A stretch of DNA of 50,872 nt, taken from a virus. The notes under the pieces were generated by a model. The model saw only the letters and a program-made list of their open reading frames with translations, searched no databases and was not told the origin of the DNA. Below, piece after piece: positions 30,780 through 38,121 of the stretch (position 1 is its first letter; each line of letters starts with the position of its first letter). The stretch spans positions 1 to 50,872 of the IMG/VR virus record IMGVR_UViG_3300005327_000005; one strand, written 5' to 3'. Made by a program: the position numbers and the translations under genes.

Positions 30780-31006
30780 TCTTCTCCATTTCTTTCGGGC
30801 GCCCGGTTCTCGATGAACCATTGACGCCAATGAGCATGCATTTCTTGCCAGGCGACCGGCTCGACAATTCTCGCGCGATAGGCTGCTGCGTATTCCGCCC
30901 TCGAGGAAATAGGCATTCGGGTGTAGCAGGAATGACATGCTGGTCGCCATATCGGAATACGCCCGCGGTAGCAGATGGGGCACCCATGCAAATTCGACGG
31001 ATTCAC
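30776..31006 (-). CDS. Small zinc protein (76 aa)
   Basis: GTG 31006 with GGGGGA upstream; an in-frame ATG at 31060 would add 18 residues. HGCPICYRGRIPIWRPACHSC gives a clear four-Cys zinc site. The C-terminal half is helical (EYAAAYRARIVEPVAWQEMH). Directly upstream of the initiator gene and coupled to it. Confidence 0.72.
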   Translation of the reverse strand: MNPSNLHGCPICYRGRIPIWRPACHSCYTRMPISSRAEYAAAYRARIVEPVAWQEMHAHWRQWFIENRAPERNGEE

Positions 31007-31093
31007 CGGAATCCCCCGGCCGCATAGACGACGGTGACGAAGAGGACCCGAAGAGCCCATCGACGTAGCCCGCTGAGGGCTCTCCGGTACCAG

Positions 31094-31285
31094 TTACTCA
31101 CCGTCATGTCCGTGCTTCTCGGTGAGGTGTTCCTCTGCCTTGTTCAGCAGATCCTGGAGGATGAGGAAGACGTCGTTCTCCACCTCGATGGACTCCCAGC
31201 AGCCGCCGATCGGGCATTCCATATACACATCGCCGTCGCGGCTGGTCCGCACCCAGAAGTGGTTGACTCCTACGTCTGTCGACAC
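31094..31285 (-). CDS. Small early protein (63 aa)
   Basis: GTG 31285 has AAGGAGG six bases upstream. Starts STDVGVNHFWVRTSRDGDVY; MECPIGGCWESIEV may bind metal with EEHLTEKHGH at the C-terminus, a Cys2-His2-like spacing. Overlaps the upstream gene by 16 bp. Confidence 0.75.
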   Translation of the reverse strand: MSTDVGVNHFWVRTSRDGDVYMECPIGGCWESIEVENDVFLILQDLLNKAEEHLTEKHGHDGE

Positions 31286-31512
31286 CGGTCCTCCTTGTGA
31301 GATTCGCAAAGCCTTTCGACCACATCCCCTTCGACGACGCGCCACCGAGCCGGACGGGGGTACGGCGCCACCGACACGCCAAGTTGATCCACTTCGCGGC
31401 AGCACCGCTCACACAGCCGACCCGCCTTCATCCGCGTCGCCCGCAACCCCGGCTTCTGCGGCTTCGGGTTCCTCGGCGGCGGTACCGGCATCCCCGGCAG
31501 TGGAGTGCTCAT
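31270..31512 (-). CDS. Small zinc protein (80 aa)
   Basis: ATG 31512 overlaps the previous stop. Pro/Lys-rich N-terminus (PVPPPRNPKPQKPGLRATRM), then CERCCREVDQLGV and a later CESHKEDRC, fitting a Cys-rich metal site. Unknown function. Confidence 0.7.
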   Translation of the reverse strand: MSTPLPGMPVPPPRNPKPQKPGLRATRMKAGRLCERCCREVDQLGVSVAPYPRPARWRVVEGDVVERLCESHKEDRCRQT

Positions 31513-31727
31513 AGCCGTCCCCGCATCCGCAGCACAAGGAAGCTGCAGTACCCGGCGATGTCCCCGATGGAGCCCCCAGAGGACCGCACCGACGCCAGCA
31601 CCGCCTCCTTGATGTCCTCGATGACAAGCTCGACGTCGCCGTCTCGGAAATCCCAGGCGGCGTCGGCGATGATGGACAGGTTCTTCAGACCCTCGTTGAC
31701 CAGATCCAGCGTGTCGTCCTCCATCAC
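31509..31727 (-). CDS. Small acidic helical protein (72 aa)
   Basis: Starts MMEDDTLDLVNEGLKNLSII. Amphipathic helices rich in Asp/Glu/Leu, ending with a short hydrophobic stretch GYCSFLVLRMRGRL. Overlaps in ATGA fashion on both sides. Unknown function. Confidence 0.72.
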   Translation of the reverse strand: MMEDDTLDLVNEGLKNLSIIADAAWDFRDGDVELVIEDIKEAVLASVRSSGGSIGDIAGYCSFLVLRMRGRL

Positions 31728-31978
31728 CGGCCCTCCTTCGACAGCCGGGCGATAGCGACGGCGAGGGTGCCGGCGAGGGCGTCGGGAGGCACTTCCAGGT
31801 AGAGGGCGCGGGCGCAGGCGATGATGGTGGCCATCTCCTCCTGGCCACCCGCGAGTCTCTGCGCTTCGGCCCGGGTGTCGACGAAGGCCTTGACGAGGCC
31901 GGTGAGGTACTCCTGGGAGCTGGCGAAGGTCTGGTCGAGGTAGGCCAGCACTGCCGGGTCTGTCGGCTCCTCAGACAT
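31724..31978 (-). CDS. Small helical protein (84 aa)
   Basis: Starts MSEEPTDPAVLAYLDQTFAS. Almost wholly helical (EYLTGLVKAFVDTRAEAQRL, EMATIIACARALYLEVPPDA). Unknown function; coupled within the early operon. Confidence 0.72.
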   Translation of the reverse strand: MSEEPTDPAVLAYLDQTFASSQEYLTGLVKAFVDTRAEAQRLAGGQEEMATIIACARALYLEVPPDALAGTLAVAIARLSKEGR

Positions 31979-32156
31979 CGGGCACTTCGATCTTCTTGAA
32001 ACCCTTCGGGCAGTCCTCGTAGTGGGTGGTGACTTTGTCGGGGGCGCCGAACTTGCTGCGGACGACGGTGTAGGTGCCGCCCTCCGGCAGCGGAGGGGCG
32101 AGGGGCGCGTTGCAGCTCCGGCACTTCTTCCAGAGCGAGTCCTGGTAGATCTTCAT
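31971..32156 (-). CDS. Small zinc-type protein (61 aa)
   Basis: ATG 32156 overlaps the RusA stop. KKCRSCNAPLAPPLPEGGTY and a later EDCPKGFKKIEV give three Cys in a ribbon-like arrangement. No specific function. Confidence 0.72.
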   Translation of the reverse strand: MKIYQDSLWKKCRSCNAPLAPPLPEGGTYTVVRSKFGAPDKVTTHYEDCPKGFKKIEVPDV

Positions 32157-32539
32157 TTCTTCTCCAATGGGTAGATGAGCAGGTGGACCCCACGCCAGGC
32201 GAGCGGCACCTTCGGGCCGATGCGCAGATCCGGCCCAATGACGTGTGTGTGGTCGTCGTCCTCGAAAACCCCGGCGTCCACCAATCCGTCGATACAGGCT
32301 TTCGCGGTGGGCGCCCAATTCCCCGGGTCTCTTCGTCGCTCGTCGGTGAACCGCAACTGGCACTCGACCCTCGCGTAGCCGAGCTTCGGGAGCCGTTCCT
32401 CCTTGGCCCGCAGGCAGGTAGCCTCACGCCAGTCCTTGGTACGTCTACTGCGGGTCGCCCAATGGGGCCGCTGGTTGGATGTCAGCCACTCCCTGGTGCC
32501 GGCGAGGACTTCCAGGCGGTAGTGGTAGGGGGAGGTCAC
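32153..32539 (-). CDS. RusA-like Holliday junction resolvase
   Basis: 128 residues. The signature acidic region RRRDPGNWAPTAKACIDGLV followed by DAGVFEDDDHTHVIG contains the catalytic Asp residues of the RusA family, and the C-terminus has the expected VHLLIYP strand. RusA cuts four-way junctions made by RecT-type recombination or replication; recT is two genes upstream. ATGA overlaps join it to both neighbours. Confidence 0.9.
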   Translation of the reverse strand: MTSPYHYRLEVLAGTREWLTSNQRPHWATRSRRTKDWREATCLRAKEERLPKLGYARVECQLRFTDERRRDPGNWAPTAKACIDGLVDAGVFEDDDHTHVIGPDLRIGPKVPLAWRGVHLLIYPLEKK

Positions 32540-33108
32540 GCGCTAATCCCCGGGTTGATTCGAATACGACACGGCTTGCACTTAGCGTCGGGACCGTACG
32601 ATCGCTTCGCGTGCCAGCACCTGATGCACAGCATTTCCGGCTCTGTCGACTCGACTGCCTCCACCCCGGGTGCATTCGCCTTGGGTGCCTTCCTCCTTGG
32701 GGCCTTCTTGTCGCGCTTCTTCTTGCGCTTCTTGACGGGCCACGGGGAAGCCTTTGCCGTACGCCCGGGCGGCCCCTCTGGCCACCACCATGGCTTCGGC
32801 TTCGGCGAGTCGCGCAGTTCAACGTCGCCCGCCTCGGGTACGACGGCGCGAGGATTCCCCCGATTGTGATGCACGTTATGAGTCGGCTTCTCGACGACAA
32901 TCGCGTTGCGTTCGGCGTCAAACGCTTCCTCGCGGGTCTCGAAATGTTCCAGATCGACATTGGCGACGTCGCACCACCATGGCCTGCTTTCACGGTGCTG
33001 GTTCAGCCGATTCAACAAGGCGGCCGAGACTCCGATGTAGAGCAATTCCCCCCTGTGGTCGAAGAAGCGATACAGGGTGTGTGGGCGGCTATCCAGTGAC
33101 TTCCTCAC
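32536..33108 (-). CDS. GIY-YIG domain protein with C-terminal zinc motif
   Basis: 190 residues from GTG 33108, which overlaps the recT stop. N-terminal GIY-YIG nuclease-type domain: TLYRFFDHRGELLYIGVS (residues ~11-28), then RLNQHRESRPWW with the Arg/His and Glu in DAERNAIV. The middle is Lys/Arg-rich and the end has CIRCWHAKRS and CKPCRIR, a four-Cys zinc site. A nuclease linked to recombination or host DNA damage is likely; exact role unknown. Confidence 0.82.
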   Translation of the reverse strand: MRKSLDSRPHTLYRFFDHRGELLYIGVSAALLNRLNQHRESRPWWCDVANVDLEHFETREEAFDAERNAIVVEKPTHNVHHNRGNPRAVVPEAGDVELRDSPKPKPWWWPEGPPGRTAKASPWPVKKRKKKRDKKAPRRKAPKANAPGVEAVESTEPEMLCIRCWHAKRSYGPDAKCKPCRIRINPGISA

Positions 33109-34049
33109 GACTGCCCACCGGCCACCGCGGGCCATTCCTGATCCATCGCCAGCACGTCGAGGACCGCCCGTCCCTCTTGTTCGGTGAGGTTGTTGACGGT
33201 GTGCACTTCCCGGTTGAGGATCTTCGAGACAGTCGCGTTTCTAATCGCCCGATCCTTGACGCCCGCATCGGCGAATGCAGCCATGACGGCGCCCCGGGTC
33301 TGGCTGGTGATCTTGCCTTCCCGGTCGATCGGGGGCTCCGGGGCAGTCCGCTTCTCCTCATCGACAGTGGAGTAGCCGATTTCCTTCTGCCCAGTCGCAT
33401 AGTCCGGAACGGGATTATCCGGAACCAGCTCCGGTTCTGCGTACTTCGGCGCCTGGGCCACCTGCTTCGGCTTGACCTTCGGCTTCGGCTGCTGCGGAGC
33501 CTCCCCGGGCACCGTTGCGTGAGCCGGAAGGTCCTTGATCTCCTCAGTGGAGTACGGGGAGCCGATGAGGACGTTCGCGGCGACCAGGCGGCACAGTTGC
33601 GACGTAGCGCGGGCGATGAGCATGGCGCCGGGCTGGTTCTTCCAGTTGTCCTTCTTGAGCAGGTCCAGTCGTTCCGCCTGGTCCCTGGTCCAGGTCACCG
33701 TTGTCCAGTGGGTCTGTCCGGGGGCAGCCGCCGACATCACGCAGCGGGTCTCAGTGGATTCGTCAAGGCGGAACTGAACGCCGGCAGCCATCGCCAGCCC
33801 TCGCATGGCGTTGGCGGTGAGTGTGGGGCGACCCTGGATGATGTTGATCGTTTGCAATGCGGTCATCGGGTCCATGCCGAGTTCCCGGCCGAAGAGGATG
33901 CAGCCGGTGATCTCTTGAGGCTTTCCCTTCATCGAGGCAGGGACGAAGGCGGTGTCAGCGAGGGCGGTAGCGATCTGGTGGACCTGCCGGGCCTGCTCGA
34001 CGAAGACGCCGAGATCGGTGGCGGTGCTGCGAACAGCTACGTCAGACAT
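33105..34049 (-). CDS. recT: RecT-family single-strand annealing protein
   Basis: 314 residues from ATG 34049. Core features: LGVFVEQARQVHQIATALADT, ASMKGKPQEITGCILFGREL, GMDPMTALQTINIIQGRPTL and ANAMRGLAMAAGVQFR, the typical RecT/RecT-like arrangement also found in Streptomyces phages. The C-terminal third is a Pro/Lys-rich linker plus a small helical domain. It works with the exonuclease encoded two genes upstream to recombine and repair phage DNA. Confidence 0.9.
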   Translation of the reverse strand: MSDVAVRSTATDLGVFVEQARQVHQIATALADTAFVPASMKGKPQEITGCILFGRELGMDPMTALQTINIIQGRPTLTANAMRGLAMAAGVQFRLDESTETRCVMSAAAPGQTHWTTVTWTRDQAERLDLLKKDNWKNQPGAMLIARATSQLCRLVAANVLIGSPYSTEEIKDLPAHATVPGEAPQQPKPKVKPKQVAQAPKYAEPELVPDNPVPDYATGQKEIGYSTVDEEKRTAPEPPIDREGKITSQTRGAVMAAFADAGVKDRAIRNATVSKILNREVHTVNNLTEQEGRAVLDVLAMDQEWPAVAGGQS

Positions 34050-34064
34050 GAGCAATCTTTCTTG

Positions 34065-34142
34065 TCAGACAACAAATACGAATAGAGCCATGAGTAGGAA
34101 GGCGAGAAGAAGGACCAGGATCAGGAGGGCGTCTTCGTCCAC
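34065..34142 (-). CDS. Micro membrane peptide between exonuclease and RecT (25 aa)
   Basis: GTG 34142 inside the exonuclease 3' end reads DEDALLILVLLLAFLLMALF and stops at 34065. It is a single very hydrophobic helix with an acidic N-terminus. Small size makes it uncertain, but the gap between exonuclease and recT otherwise contains nothing. Confidence 0.45.
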   Translation of the reverse strand: MDEDALLILVLLLAFLLMALFVFVV

Positions 34143-34921
34143 GGTGGTAGCTCCACTTCGCCCTTCCACGCCGGCATGACGTCCACTGCCTTCGCCACTT
34201 GCAGGACGTGCAGGAAGGTTTTGAAGACGGTGCCGTCCGTGATAAGCGGCACGACGTCGTAGCCATCGGCGCGTACCCACACCGCCTTTGACTCGGTGAC
34301 GCCCACCTCTTTCATGGGGATCTCCGTGCCGTCCTCCGCGAGATATGCGTCGGCGTAGCGGTATGCCGCTAGCTGGAGGGCTGTCTCCGGCCACACCCCA
34401 CTCCGACCCGTCTTGTAGTCGAATAGGACTCGCCTTCCGTCGGGGAGTTCGGCGATGAGGTCGAAAGTCCCGGCGTAGCCCCACCGGTAGGAGCCGACGG
34501 TGAGTTCGACCAGCAGTGGGCGCACCTTCCAGTCCTTGATGAACTTCGCGCAGGACTCGACGTGGCCTTTGAGGTCTTCGGGGATCTCCAGGTCGTCGGC
34601 GCCGAAGATGAGGGACTCTGCGATCTTGTGGACTCTGGTACCGCGTACTGCGGCGCCGTCGCGGATCCGGTTGGGGGCTCCCTTGAGGTGTTCGATGAGC
34701 CCCTTCTCGGTGTTGATGTTCTTCTCGCCCATCCAGTCGGCGACGTCTTGTGGGCTGGCGTTGATCAGTGGTGCGGCTTCTTCTGCTACGCACCGGGCTC
34801 CCCAGGGCACCAGGGCGGGCTTGGGGAGACCTTTGCTCAGTGCTGTCGTAACACCGACAGCGGTGTGGCCGTTGATGGTGTAGGCATGGTTTCGACCTCG
34901 TTGAATGCGTCGAATTGACAC
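34121..34921 (-). CDS. RecE/Cas4-like PD-(D/E)XK exonuclease
   Basis: 266 residues from GTG 34921; an ATG at 34960 would add 13. The nuclease fold is shown by RGTRVHKIAE (His98), Glu139 in VELTVGS, Asp154 in GYAGTFDLIAEL, and Asp168-x-Lys170 in VLFDYKTGRSG, then the QLAAYRYAD helix. These are the motif I-III residues of the RecB-like exonuclease group that resects double-strand ends for RecT. It is the second gene of the early leftward operon. Confidence 0.9.
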   Translation of the reverse strand: MSIRRIQRGRNHAYTINGHTAVGVTTALSKGLPKPALVPWGARCVAEEAAPLINASPQDVADWMGEKNINTEKGLIEHLKGAPNRIRDGAAVRGTRVHKIAESLIFGADDLEIPEDLKGHVESCAKFIKDWKVRPLLVELTVGSYRWGYAGTFDLIAELPDGRRVLFDYKTGRSGVWPETALQLAAYRYADAYLAEDGTEIPMKEVGVTESKAVWVRADGYDVVPLITDGTVFKTFLHVLQVAKAVDVMPAWKGEVELPPWTKTPS

Positions 34922-35005
34922 GTTGACGATGCGCCTTTCTTCCGGGCACAGAGCACCCACTCCCGAATGGCGTCGGGATTCTTTCGGTGCGGGAATGGTG
35001 GGCTT

Positions 35006-35389
35006 TTAGTCGGAGAGCCCGGCGAGCAGTTTCTGAACGGCGCTGCGGGGAATGCGCATGTGGCCCTTCGGCCCGTTGCCGCGGGTGCAGGCGAGGCGGC
35101 CTTCCTTGCACATGCGGCGGATGACTTCGACGGAGAACCCGGTGGCGAGGGCCACTTCGGACACTCGCATCATGCCGAGGTCTTCGAGGCGGGGGCTGGT
35201 GAGAACGTCGGCCCCACCTGCGGCGATGTAGTCCTGGACGGCTTGTTCGGTGATGACGTAGTGCATGTTGCCTTCGCGGGTCTGCTTCGCCGGCAGGTCT
35301 CCGCGGGTGATGCGGCGGTAGACCTGGTAGCGGCTGATGTTGAGCCGCTCTGCCACTTCCTTGACGGTGAGCAGCCCAGAGTTGTCCAT
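35006..35389 (-). CDS. Tandem HTH regulator (127 aa)
   Basis: ATG at 35389 gives MDNSGLLTVKEVAERLNISR. Two excisionase/MerR-type HTH domains in a row: residues ~6-55 (LLTVKEVAERLNISRYQVYR) and ~75-125 (MRVSEVALATGFSVEVIRRM, ending RIPRSAVQKLL). First gene of the leftward early operon and divergent from the regulator operon at 35712; the two TGGGT..ACCCA palindromes between them are likely operators. A Cro-like or early-activator role is inferred. Confidence 0.82.
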   Translation of the reverse strand: MDNSGLLTVKEVAERLNISRYQVYRRITRGDLPAKQTREGNMHYVITEQAVQDYIAAGGADVLTSPRLEDLGMMRVSEVALATGFSVEVIRRMCKEGRLACTRGNGPKGHMRIPRSAVQKLLAGLSD

Positions 35390-35711
35390 GGTGAATGACC
35401 CCCTGCAGAATGGTGGGAAAGTCGCCGTCCGAGGTGTTGCGGTGGCGATGGGTAAACCCAATCACGGGGGTCTGACATGGGGCAACGGTCGCCATTCGAC
35501 GCGTCAAACACCTGGTCAGTGTGGCGCCATTCTTTTGCTCGCCACTGCACATGCTCGTGCCTGAAATGCCCGCGTTCTATCGCGAGGATCGCTCACAACA
35601 GGGTCGCACTTGGGTCACCCAAAAGAGTCCATTAGCACCGAGAGGCGGAAGACGCGAATCCGGCGCCTGACCTCGTCGTTGGGCCGGGCAACCAAGGAGG
35701 AAAAAATCCCA
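35390..35711. promoter_or_regulatory. Divergent switch region with two related palindromes
   Basis: 322 bp between opposite-facing regulator genes. Palindrome 1: TGGGTAAACCCA at 35449-35460. Palindrome 2: TTGGGTCACCCAA at 35610-35622. Both have TGGGT/ACCCA half-sites. On the plus strand TTGGGT overlaps palindrome 2 and is followed 16 bp later by TTAGCA, a possible promoter. On the minus strand TTGACG at 35506-35501 is a candidate -35. GGAGGAAAA precedes the GTG at 35712. Confidence 0.55.
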
Positions 35712-35858
35712 GTGAGCACCTACATGGCCAGCACCCACCCCGCCAACCCCGACGCCGCCGATCCCGCCGACTACCTCCGACGTTCCGCCGGAGCCCACCG
35801 CAAGCCCACCCGCTGGACCCCGGTGAGGGCCTGGCTGCGCCAACGGGGACGGCGCTGA
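35712..35858 (+). CDS. Small protein, first gene of regulator operon (48 aa)
   Basis: GTG at 35712 with a strong GGAGGAAAA site. STYMASTHPANPDAADPADY followed by a basic helix (RSAGAHRKPTRWTPVRAWLR). The stop overlaps the next ATG (TGATG). Possibly a leader or small DNA-binding peptide; function unknown. Confidence 0.68.
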   Translation: MSTYMASTHPANPDAADPADYLRRSAGAHRKPTRWTPVRAWLRQRGRR

Positions 35859-36046
35859 TGGGCACCGACAGGGGGCGCTTCTCCGACAGCTACCGGGCGC
35901 CCCGCACCACCTGCAAAGTCTGCTGGTGCTCGATCTTCGCCGAAGACGACACCGTCTGGGTCACCCAGCCGAACCCGGGCATCGCCCACCGGATCTGTAC
36001 CGAGGAGCCGAAGCCACGAACGTCCTGGTCACCGCCCGCCGATTAG
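35858..36046 (+). CDS. Small Cys-rich protein (62 aa)
   Basis: MGTDRGRFSDSYRAPRTTCK begins the product; CKVCWCSIFAEDDTVWV and a later HRIC give a zinc-type site. It overlaps the previous stop. The next gene begins in or just after its 3' end. Unknown function. Confidence 0.7.
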   Translation: MGTDRGRFSDSYRAPRTTCKVCWCSIFAEDDTVWVTQPNPGIAHRICTEEPKPRTSWSPPAD

Positions 36047-36078
36047 CGCTGGGCGCCGCCGTCGTCAACGTCTGCGCC

Positions 36079-36597
36079 ATGTTCCTCGCCGCATACACCA
36101 CCGACCCCCGAATGCTGCTGACGTCGATCCTCGGGGCCGGCGTCAGCACCTACGGGTGGCTGTTCTTCCTGGAGGAGGCAGAGATCCACACACCACCGAT
36201 TTTCACCGACCTCGTCATGAGGCTCCGGTGGGAGATCACCCACGAGCAGTACAAGCCCGGCGAGAAACTCCCGGGCACCCGGGAATTGGCGCAGACGCAC
36301 AAGCTGAACCGTCGCTCGGTGGGGCGGGCGCTACAGATACTGCACGAGGAAGGACTCATCGAGAAATGGCCGGGCCGGGGTTGGTACATCGCCGGCGGGC
36401 ACCCGAATGACAAGCCGAAAGACAGTGTCGAATGGCACCTGCTGAACACCACCCGGCCGGGCCAGTCCCTGCCCCCCACCGACGAACTGGCCCGCCTGTG
36501 CGGGGTCAGCCCTTCCACCATCAGACGGGTGATCAACGACCTCGTCAACCGGGGACACTTCCATTACAGGGGGGACCGCTTCTACCGCAACGGATGA
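36079..36597 (+). CDS. Membrane-linked double GntR-type winged-helix regulator
   Basis: 172 residues from ATG 36079. The frame is open upstream and a first hydrophobic segment (LALGAAVVNVCAMFLAAY) precedes this ATG, so the true start may be earlier at a non-standard codon. Hydrophobic MLLTSILGAGVSTYGWLFFL follows. First wHTH: FTDLVMRLRWEITHEQYKPG, GTRELAQTHKLNRRSVGRAL, EGLIEKWPGRGWYI. Second: LNTTRPGQSLPPTDELARLC, GVSPSTIRRVINDLVNRGHF. Two tandem GntR DNA-binding units without a ligand domain, tied to the membrane, is unusual. Candidate repressor or switch protein. Confidence 0.75.
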   Translation: MFLAAYTTDPRMLLTSILGAGVSTYGWLFFLEEAEIHTPPIFTDLVMRLRWEITHEQYKPGEKLPGTRELAQTHKLNRRSVGRALQILHEEGLIEKWPGRGWYIAGGHPNDKPKDSVEWHLLNTTRPGQSLPPTDELARLCGVSPSTIRRVINDLVNRGHFHYRGDRFYRNG

Positions 36598-36797
36598 TCA
36601 CAGCGGCGGACATTCAGGCGCTCATGTACGACCTGCCGGTGCTGCTCGCCGCATCCCGCGGAAGGCGGGGAATGAGCATGCACGCCGCAGCCCATGACGC
36701 CGGTGTCTCGTCGTCCACCATCCACCGCATCGAGGGCGGATACTCCTGCGACGTATACACGCTGATACTCATACTGCGCTGGATAGAGATCGAATGA
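36594..36797 (+). CDS. XRE-family HTH regulator (67 aa)
   Basis: ATG at 36594 overlaps the previous stop (ATGA). HTH fold: GMSMHAAAHDAGVSSSTIHRIEGG followed by DVYTLILILRWIEIE. Small Cro/C1-type DNA-binding protein, last gene of the regulator operon, followed by a GC-rich hairpin. A role in immunity is likely from position. Confidence 0.82.
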   Translation: MITAADIQALMYDLPVLLAASRGRRGMSMHAAAHDAGVSSSTIHRIEGGYSCDVYTLILILRWIEIE

Positions 36798-36799
36798 GG

Positions 36800-36826
36800 G
36801 CGGGGCCGCTGTGGAGGCGGCCCCGC
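36800..36826. terminator. Bidirectional hairpin between convergent genes
   Basis: GCGGGGCCGC/GCGGCCCCGC 10-bp perfect stem with a 7-base loop between the XRE gene (ends 36797) and the convergent 193-aa gene (ends 36831). No long U-tract. Confidence 0.65.
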
Positions 36827-36830
36827 TGAT

Positions 36831-37412
36831 TCATGCACCCACTGTGCCGAGTTTCTCCATGTCGATCGCCTCGTCGGACATGCCGGCACCGAATGCGATC
36901 AGCATCCGCCGCAGCGCATCGGGAACCCTGCCCTGCGCCCTCAGTTCGCTCTGGTCGGGGTCGACGACGGCGACGTCGGGCTCCTCGCCCCGGATGCGGA
37001 GGACGGTGTAGAGGCGCCCACCGCAGTCGACGAGGGTGCACTGGCGGATCTCCACCCGGTCCGCCATCTGCGAGATCCTCTGCCCTTCGCGCTGCTCTTC
37101 CGGCTTGAGCGTCATCCACCCTTCGGAGACGAACCACACCCCGGCGAGGGCATCGGCGCTCTTCTGGTTGTGGCGCGTTCTCCTGGCGGCGAGCCCGGTC
37201 TTCATCAGCGCGTTGGCGATCCTCAGCAGCGCCCCCACTACGTCGCCCCCTTCGGCGATCTCCGCGGGCTGAATCGGCAGCGGCGTACTGGCGAGTTCAT
37301 CTCCGTCGGCGAGGGCAATACCGAGGGCGGGAGTGGCGTCCCAGCCCCGTTCGTCGCCGATCTTCTCCAGGTGTAACGCGAAAGTGATCATGTCTTCTCG
37401 CTGGGGAATCAC
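36831..37412 (-). CDS. Hypothetical protein (193 aa)
   Basis: GTG 37412 with AAAGAGG upstream. Starts MIPQREDMITFALHLEKIGD. Helical first half (GDVVGALLRIANALMKTGLA), a middle strand pair (CTLVDCGGRLYTVLRIRGEE) and an acidic end. Single minus-strand gene between the regulator operon and the 80-aa plus-strand gene. No family recognised. Confidence 0.75.
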   Translation of the reverse strand: MIPQREDMITFALHLEKIGDERGWDATPALGIALADGDELASTPLPIQPAEIAEGGDVVGALLRIANALMKTGLAARRTRHNQKSADALAGVWFVSEGWMTLKPEEQREGQRISQMADRVEIRQCTLVDCGGRLYTVLRIRGEEPDVAVVDPDQSELRAQGRVPDALRRMLIAFGAGMSDEAIDMEKLGTVGA

Positions 37413-37558
37413 GTAAACTACCTCTTTCGAGTGGTGCGGTAATGGCGTGGCGGTAAGTCAGCATATAGTCGTTTCCGGCGGGTGCACAGGCACCCACCCC
37501 CGATCCCGGAAGATCCGCCCTCAGCGTCGGACACACGCCACGCACCGGGATCGGGCAA

Positions 37559-37638
37559 GGCCGGACTCGGCGTCCCCGAAGAGACGGTTCCCCCGTGACC
37601 GACTCGCAGGGAGTGCGGGTTCGATTCCTGCACCGGCC
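37559..37638 (+). other. tRNA-like element, class II shape
   Basis: GGCCGG at 37559 pairs with CCGGCC ending 37638. The 3' half has a good T arm (GCGGG-TTCGATT-CCTGC) preceded by a variable-arm hairpin ACTC/GAGT. A CGGTT/GACCG stem (one T-G pair) with loop CCCCCGT stands where the anticodon arm should be. No standard D arm, and position 33 would be C instead of U. Either a degenerate class II tRNA or a tRNA mimic. It ends 2 bp before the next gene start. Confidence 0.4.
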
Positions 37639-37640
37639 GC

Positions 37641-37883
37641 ATGAGCGCCATTCACTCTTGTCCCGAACACGGCACACCCGACAACGACTGGCCCTGCCTG
37701 CTCGCGAGACGAAGCTGCGAACACCTCACCAACGAACTGCAACGCCGGATGCGCGACGTCACCAGAAGCGGAAACTATTTCCAAGTACTGCCCCGACCCA
37801 ACGCCGCCGGATACACGATGGTCCAGGAGTACCGAAGCCACCGACCCTGGGGCGAACCCAAACCCCTCTACCGGGGCCGCTGA
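37641..37883 (+). CDS. Small plus-strand protein (80 aa)
   Basis: MSAIHSCPEHGTPDNDWPCL starts the product; Cys/His-rich N-terminus (CPEHG, PCLLARRSCEH) may bind zinc, and the C-terminal half is basic (RMRDVTRSGNYFQVLPRP). It follows the tRNA-like element and is ended by the terminator at 37889. Function unknown. Confidence 0.7.
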   Translation: MSAIHSCPEHGTPDNDWPCLLARRSCEHLTNELQRRMRDVTRSGNYFQVLPRPNAAGYTMVQEYRSHRPWGEPKPLYRGR

Positions 37884-37888
37884 GGCAC

Positions 37889-37929
37889 AAAAAAAGGGCG
37901 GGCCACCCCGAAGGGTGACCCGCTCTTTT
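37889..37929. terminator. Bidirectional terminator
   Basis: GCGGGCCACCC/GGGTGACCCGC (one mismatch) with a CGAA loop, flanked by seven A on the left and TCTTTT on the right. It ends the plus-strand 80-aa gene and, with a stronger U-tract, the minus-strand lysis block. Confidence 0.88.
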
Positions 37930-38028
37930 GCCATTCCTACACCGAACGCAGAGGCTCCCCAGCGATCCTGCGTCCCAACCTCATCCGGCCGGAAACCCAC
38001 TCACATGTGTTTCCGGATACCGGAAACC

Positions 38029-38121
38029 TTAGCCGATCAGCCAGGCCAACAAAACACCAGCCAGGAAGATCGTCAACGCCGCCCCGATCAGAGCGCCGAT
38101 GAGCAGATCCTTCAGGCCCAA
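38029..38121 (-). CDS. Micro membrane protein after endolysin, holin-like (30 aa)
   Basis: TTG 38121 has GGAAGG four bases upstream; a GTG at 38133 is an alternative. Reads GLKDLLIGALIGAALTIFLA and ends VLLAWLIG. One hydrophobic helix of ~25 residues. The start overlaps the endolysin 3' end. Position suggests a holin-type or lysis-timing role, but its single helix and tiny size leave this open. Confidence 0.6.
   Translation of the reverse strand: MGLKDLLIGALIGAALTIFLAGVLLAWLIG

Noticed and set aside
32754-34085. 443-codon plus-strand frame over recT and the GIY-YIG gene
   Set aside because: Both opposite genes have clear family motifs; the plus frame is Arg/Gly-rich without motifs or ribosome-binding site.
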